64,000 nt of DNA from Daucus carota subsp. sativus (taxonomy: Eukaryota; Streptophyta; Magnoliopsida; Apiales; Apiaceae). The DNA is taken from assembly GCF_001625215.2 (NCBI RefSeq), contig NC_030383.2, positions 60,006,949-60,070,948 of the forward strand. The letters run 5' to 3'. Below are positions 58,501 to 64,000 of the stretch, piece by piece. The notes under the pieces are model-generated. The model saw nothing but the letters and a program-made list of their open reading frames with translations. It ran no database searches and was not told the DNA's origin. The translations under genes were made by a program, and so were the position numbers. Numbering within the stretch: position 1 is the first letter of the stretch; each line of letters begins with the position of its first letter.

Positions 58501-61500
58501 ACAAGCTCACTTGGAACAATTTCTGACAGTGCCTCTAGTGCTGCTGACAATATGCCGAACTCAGAGGAGGCAGTGTCTAGAGGAGAATATACAGTAATTA
58601 GAAGTTTGATACGGGTTTTGGAGGTAGTTTTAAGGAGTTCACCTTGTCTGCTTTTAGTTCAGAATAATATAAAATAGAAACCACTTCTAATATTTATACT
58701 GGTTTCTGATCTCAGGGTGGTGTTGAAGGAAAAAGGCTAGTGGACAAAGTAATTGACAAATGCTCCTCTATGCAGGTATTCCTTTTGATTTTTTTCATCT
58801 CGGATATACTAAAGGTCTTTTTTGATTCTCATTCAAGTTGCCCTTTATTATTCTGTTGGAGGTTATTTTCTGAGAAAGGTGGTCATGCTAATATTTCTTC
58901 TTCCCAGTTTTCACTTGTGAGCCTTTTGTTTTAGAAGAGAGATTTTGTTCACTGGTTCTTATTAGGTTCTGCAGTTTCATATGATAATATTCTCTCTTTT
59001 TTTTTTTGCAAAAAAAAAAACATGATAACAGTATTAACTGTTGAAAATATTTTGTTTGAATTGCCTTGCAGAACTTGCGTGAATCTATTGCTACCTATCG
59101 CAACAGTGTTTTGCGTCAATCTGATGAGATGAAGAGGGCGGCACACTTGTCCTTTTTTGTGGAGTACTTGGAAAGATATTATTACCTTATATGCTTTTCT
59201 GTATATCTCCATACTGAGAGAGTAGCAATCAATTCTGGGTCCTCCAATCACTGCAGCTTTTACGATTGGATGAAATCAAGGCCAGAACTATATACCATTA
59301 TACAAAGGTAAGCAACAGAGTCTATTTGTTTATCAAAGATGTTATTCTATCCCATCCTGAAATCGAGGTGACTTGATAATGTTGCACTATATATGCACAT
59401 TTCTGTGTCAACATACTATTGTTTATAAATCTGGATCCTTCATGTCAATACTGGACATTTTACCCTCTTGTAGTTGAGTCTGAAATATAAGGCCACCAGA
59501 CAACTTGTTTGAAATCATCCAAGGGAGCTTAAGGAAATTGTACCTGTTCTAATTTATGCCTTGTTAATGGTTCTAATGTAATGCAACTTAAGTTGCAATG
59601 ATATCGTGTGTGCTTAAACATTTTTCTGACAGTAATCGGTCTGTGATCATCCATAAGATCAAACGGAAAGCTTCTACTCCACTTAGATACCGATACCTAA
59701 AATATTTAACTTATCTATACATGACCTAGCGCAGAATTAATGTCCACTGTTGATAAAAGAAATTAGTCACACTAATAGTCATTTATACTCATGGTGAACA
59801 ATTGTGATGGATGGGTGTACAATTCGCTAATTGTGAAACATTAAATTTAAGCATCGTGTAAGTTTATATTATCTTAATCATTAGTACTCAACCGAAACAT
59901 GTCATATCTGATTTGTGCGCCTGCAGTTGTCTTTAAATACACTATTTTTTTGAGCATGTATTAGTAACATTTTATCACTTATTGTTTCCTTTGCAGATTG
60001 CTAAGGAGAGACCCGATGGGGGCACTTGGTTATGCAAGAACGAAACCAACTCTTCTGAATATTCCAGAATCTGCTAAAGATCGTCCTTCTGATATGGAAA
60101 CTATTGCATGCTTAAGGCAAGGGAAGGTTCTAGGAAGTCAAACAGTCCTTAAAAGTGATCACTGTCCTGGTTGTCAACGTCCTTCTTTGCCAGAAAGAGT
60201 AGAGGGTGCCCCTAACTTTAGAGAAATTCCTGGTTTCCCAGTTTATGGTGTTGCAAATCCAACGGTTGATGGCATTATATCTGTTATCCATAGAATAGGT
60301 AGCTCTAAAGGCGGCCGCCCAGTTTTCTGGCATAATATGAGGGAAGAACCTGTAATCTACATTAACGGGAAACCCTTTGTTCTCCGTGAGGTTGAAAGAC
60401 CATACAAAAACATGCTTGAGTACCGGGTATGCATTTCATATTTTACAAAACTATAATTTATTAAAGTCAGGGTATCATATGAACTATACACACACACATA
60501 TATATTATGTTTGTGCACATGTTAAAATCTTTCAGTTAGAAATGGTGGAACTAGTATTGGTCAGCAGTTTCTGGAAGGGAATCTTCTTTAATTAGTTAGA
60601 AGACATTAAGATGAGGCAACATATTGTTTAATATATTCATCAGAAGTACTTGTATAAAATTACAATTGGGGCATCTCCAATCCAACACCATAACACTAAG
60701 ATAATGCAAGTTTTGGTGTAAAACCTACTCCAATCCAACACTCTAATGGTGTAAGAATTACACCAATTGGATAGTGTTCTTTCAGTGCAAGTGTTACACC
60801 AAATTTGTCCCTTTTCAAAATTCCAAGTATTCCCTCCATGTCAAGAAAACAAAATTGTTCTCACCATGTCCCATTTATATCCGATTACATTGAAAATGTT
60901 AGATAAATATGTCTTGTTACAGACAAAAGATTTTAATATGTGTATTATGTAGTGTAAATGGGTTGGAGTTGGTTTTGTGGATAGTGTAACTTTTACACTA
61001 TAATAGTGTAATTTTAGACTATTTTGGTGTTATGGATTGGAGATGGTCTTTCTTTATTCCTTTTTTTTTGTGACGTTTGGCTGTTTAAACCAGATAACAC
61101 AATTACATCAAGTCTTGCATTTTGCTATTAAGCCATCTTTCTTAAGTGCTCATATACCATACTGGCTTCTTTGTTTATTAAGTTTGATTTTCTTCTACTC
61201 AGTCATACGCAATTAGCTGATAGTAGGATATCTTATAGGGAATCGATCGTGATAGAGTGGAACGAATGGAAGCTCGATTAAAGGATGATATTCTGCGAGA
61301 AGCTAACCGCTACCATGGTGCTATAATGGTTATTCATGAAGATGATGACGGAAAAATATTTGATGAATGGGAACCTGTGAGCTCTGAAGCAGTTAAAACC
61401 CCACTTGAGGTCTTCAGAGGCTTGGAGACTAACGGTTTTCCAGTCAAATATGCTAGGGTGCCTATCACTGATGGTAAAGCTCCACGGAGTTCTGATTTTG

Positions 61501-64000
61501 ACACCTTGGCCATAAATATAGCATCTGCTTGCAAAAACACAGCTTTTGTTTTTAATTGTCAGGTGAAACTTCGAATTGGCTACACACTTGCAATACATAT
61601 GTAATGTCAAATTAGGTTTATATAATTGGCAATTGTGATGAATGCTACATTTTACATTACTCCACTTATGCTAGTTAAGTATCTACAGATGGGTTGCGGG
61701 AGGACAACCACTGGTACTGTTATTGCTTGCCTTCTGAAGCTTCGTATTGATTATGGGAGACCTGTCAAAATGCTGCTCGATGATTATTTACACAAAGAGG
61801 AGGATGGTGATTTATCAAGTGGTGAAGAAGTGGAAGATCATTGTCAAGAGTCTCTCTCTAGTCCTGTAAAAGGAAGACCTGACAAAAAATCAAGTCATAC
61901 TTTTGGGATAAATGACATCTTACTATTGTGGAAGATTACAACTTTGTTTGAAAACGGAGTTAAATGCAGGGAGGCCTTAGATGCTATCATTGATAGATGT
62001 TCAGCTCTGCAGAACATACGTCAAGCAGTTCTGCAATACAGAAAGATATTCAATCAACAGCAGGATGAGCCGAGGGAAAGGAGAGTAGCACTGAACCGTG
62101 GTGCAGAATACCTTGAGCGTTACTTTCGCCTGATTGCTTTTGCAGCATATCTTGGCAGTGAAGCATTTGATGGGTTCCACGAACAAGGAGGATCTAAAAT
62201 GACATTTAAGAACTGGCTAAATCAGAAACCGGAAGTTCAAGCAATGAAATGGTCGATCAGATTGCAACCTGGACGATTTTTTACAGTCCCCGTATGTCTT
62301 TCATATTATTTTGTTTTCTGCCATCAATATTTAAGGGTTAGAGGCAGTCGTTTCACTCTGACTTGCTCCTTTACTGCATAATTAATTTTTTTCGGTTTCA
62401 GGAAAATCTCAGAACACCACATGAATTTCAGCATGGTGATGCAGTTATGGAGGCCATTGTAAAGGATCGGTGTGGTTCAGTTTTGGGCAAAGGGTCTATA
62501 CTCAAGATGTACTTCTTTCCTGGTCAAAGAACCTCTAGCTGTATACAAATTCGTGGCGCCCCTCATGTCTTCAAGGTAAGCAGAAATGATATTTATTGCC
62601 AAAAGAGTGCATCCAATCTCTTACTCTCTATCAGACCATGAAGCAGACTATTAATTATTCTGTTGATAAACAGATACTTATATTAATAGCTAATTACAGC
62701 ACATGAAATCAAAACTGAGAGACAAAATCTTTTGACTTAATTTTTCATGTTCTTAACTACTGGTCTATTTGCTGTAATACCCGTACCCCAATCTCACACA
62801 TCAAAATAGATCGGTTTAGTTATTCTGTACAAGGCTCGTTTTTGTACTACTGGTCGCTTGTATTTCCACTGTACAAGGCTCGTGTTTATACTAGTGGGTG
62901 GTCGCTTGTATTTCCACTGCTAGCCCTTAAGTAGTTTACTTGAGGTTGAGGGTCCGAGCCTTAATAGAGGAATCGTGTGCATGAGTATTTAAATTCCTGC
63001 ATTTGACCACATCATATATAATATCAACCATAAAAACTTTGTAAGTGATGTGGTGGGCCAAGATAATACTACTGAAACTATTAAGCTTTATAAGGTGTAA
63101 TTTTCAAAGTTATGAATTTTAGTCCCGGATCTTCAAAGTTCCTGGTTCTGAACAGATATATATTTCCTGGGAATGACCAGGCCGATATGATTTTTTTATT
63201 CCTTTTGACTTTCTATGCATAGGTTTCCTGAAAGGAAAATTATGGCGAGACAAGTGAAACAAAACGACTCACTCAAATTAACACATCTTCTAGCCATAGT
63301 AGAGTTAAACACCACTAATTTGGGCAGGACAAAATATTGAAACTATTCCAATTCGTAAAGTCTAGAGAGGACTCGGTAAAACGTGCTTGTACATGTAAAT
63401 ATAATAGAGTTACGTTTTTTTAATTTTAGTTTTGAAGATTTACTTATTCATTGAAGTGAAAGTAGTTCTCAATATGCTTTAGATACAGTAATGGCATAAT
63501 ATTTGATACATTTGGTGATTACATGAATCGTAAAATCTTTCATTTCCTTCAGGTAGATGGATATCCACTGTACAGTATGGCAACTCCAACAATTGCTGGT
63601 GCAAAGGAGATGTTGTCTTACTTGGGTGCCAAGCCCGGTGTGAAAGGGAGTAATGTAGAAAGAGTAATTATAACTGACTTAAGAGAAGAAGCAATCGTTT
63701 TCATTAATGGCACACCATTTGTCCTGAGAGAACTGAACAAACCGGTGGATACACTGAAGCATGTGGGAATCACTGGTCCAGCGGTCTGTAATTATTATAT
63801 CTTACTATCCATTTTAATCACTCCTTCAATCTGGACCAGTAGTTTAAAATCTTTTCTATTCGAATTGTAGGTGGAACATATGGAGGCCAGACTGAAAGAA
63901 GACATAATATTTGAGGTCAGAAAGTCCGGTGGGCGTATGCTTCTACACCGTGAAGAATTTAATCCGGCACTAAATCAAGTCAGCATTATAGGGTATTGGG
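52592..64000 (+). CDS. Paladin-like phosphatase (PALD family), 5' sixteen exons
   Basis: Exons: 52592-52738, 54923-55054, 55469-55540, 56318-56388, 56506-56605, 56690-56788, 57534-57660, 58490-58623, 58716-58775, 59072-59307, 59997-60426, 61239-61562, 61689-62291, 62402-62575, 63553-63783 and 63871 onward. All have GT-AG borders and join in frame to about 1023 codons; the plant family is about 1250 long. The protein has internal repeats, each with a VLGKKTILKSDHFPGC-type segment, GAPNFRQ, a VYGVAIPT-type segment and REEPVVYINGRPFVLR. Repeat 1 carries the phosphatase loop CQMGRGRT (exon 7) and repeat 2 carries CQMGCGRT across the exon 12/13 border; the third repeat's loop would lie past the window. 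These are CX5R sites of the cysteine phosphatase superfamily. Animal paladin is reported to act on phosphoinositides; the plant substrate is uncertain. Start: ATGATG at 52592/52595. Confidence 0.93.
53640..53755 (+). repeat. 58-bp tandem duplication in paladin intron 1
   Basis: Two adjacent copies beginning GGGAGCTTTGGTGCAATGTA and GGGAGCTTCGGTGCAATTTA, each ending near CTAGCTAGTAG. They differ at several bases. Confidence 0.8.
57017..57251. mobile_element. Stowaway-like MITE in paladin intron 6
   Basis: 235 bp with ends CTCCCTCTGTCCCATTTTAA and TTAAAATGAGACGGAGGGAG, flanked by TA (57015-57016, 57252-57253). Inverted similarity extends inward through GTTTGACTTTTTAACACG and CGTGTAAAAAAGTCAAA. 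It lies well inside an intron. Confidence 0.9.
60668..61048. mobile_element. MITE with CATCTCCAATCC ends in paladin intron 11
   Basis: The left end GGGGCATCTCCAATCCAAC and right end GGATTGGAGATGGTC are inverted; CATAACACTAAG on the left also pairs with TTTGGTGTTATG on the right. The interior carries GTGTTACACC/GGTGTAA-type repeats. The target duplication is unclear, so the superfamily is open. Confidence 0.7.
62825..62920 (+). repeat. 44-bp local duplication in paladin intron 14
   Basis: CTGTACAAGGCTCGT... to TCGCTTGTATTTCCA occurs at 62825-62868 and again from 62869, with a short GGTG insertion in the second copy. Confidence 0.75.

Noticed and set aside
61626-62381. Independent gene starting at 61626
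   Set aside because: The frame from 61689 onward is exon 13 of the paladin-like gene; the upstream part is intron.

Overview
The window is eukaryotic nuclear DNA from a flowering plant, almost certainly a eudicot. It is AT-rich, its genes carry GT-AG introns, and it holds CC-NB-LRR resistance genes, FBA-type F-box genes, a group I WRKY gene, Ty1-copia elements, MITEs and Helitrons. I cannot name the species from sequence alone.

Layout. (1) 1-7933: a head-to-tail Helitron-derived array made of AT-rich minisatellites, GC-rich terminal hairpins and one terminal CTAG. (2) 8329-13740: a broken F-box gene, an F-box fragment, one intact F-box gene (11553-12632) and a decayed DUF7870/FkbM-like methyltransferase fragment. 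(3) 14090-49000: a resistance cluster in which an F-box (+), DUF7870 (-), CC-NB-LRR (-) module recurs about four times, with group I WRKY remnants added to the later copies. Only NLR-2 (24710-28048) is intact. NLR-1 has lost its LRR and has a frameshift and a stop; NLR-3 has one nonsense codon; NLR-4 has lost its coiled coil and has a 46-bp deletion. The second F-box gene is split by a copia element that has one LTR (17894-22035). A complete copia element with near-identical LTRs and a 5-bp TSD lies at 37513-42886. (4) 48564-52300: MITE, hAT and intergenic DNA. (5) 52592-64000: sixteen exons of a conserved paladin-like phosphatase gene that runs off the right edge.

How the parts relate. NLR genes on the minus strand stand head-to-head with the F-box gene of the next module, separated by about 0.8-1.4 kb. 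FBA-type F-box proteins related in architecture to CPR1 are known to control NLR protein levels in Arabidopsis, so co-amplification of the two families is the most interesting functional idea here, but it is an inference. Most of the accessory DNA is decayed. I found no convincing wholly new biochemical system.
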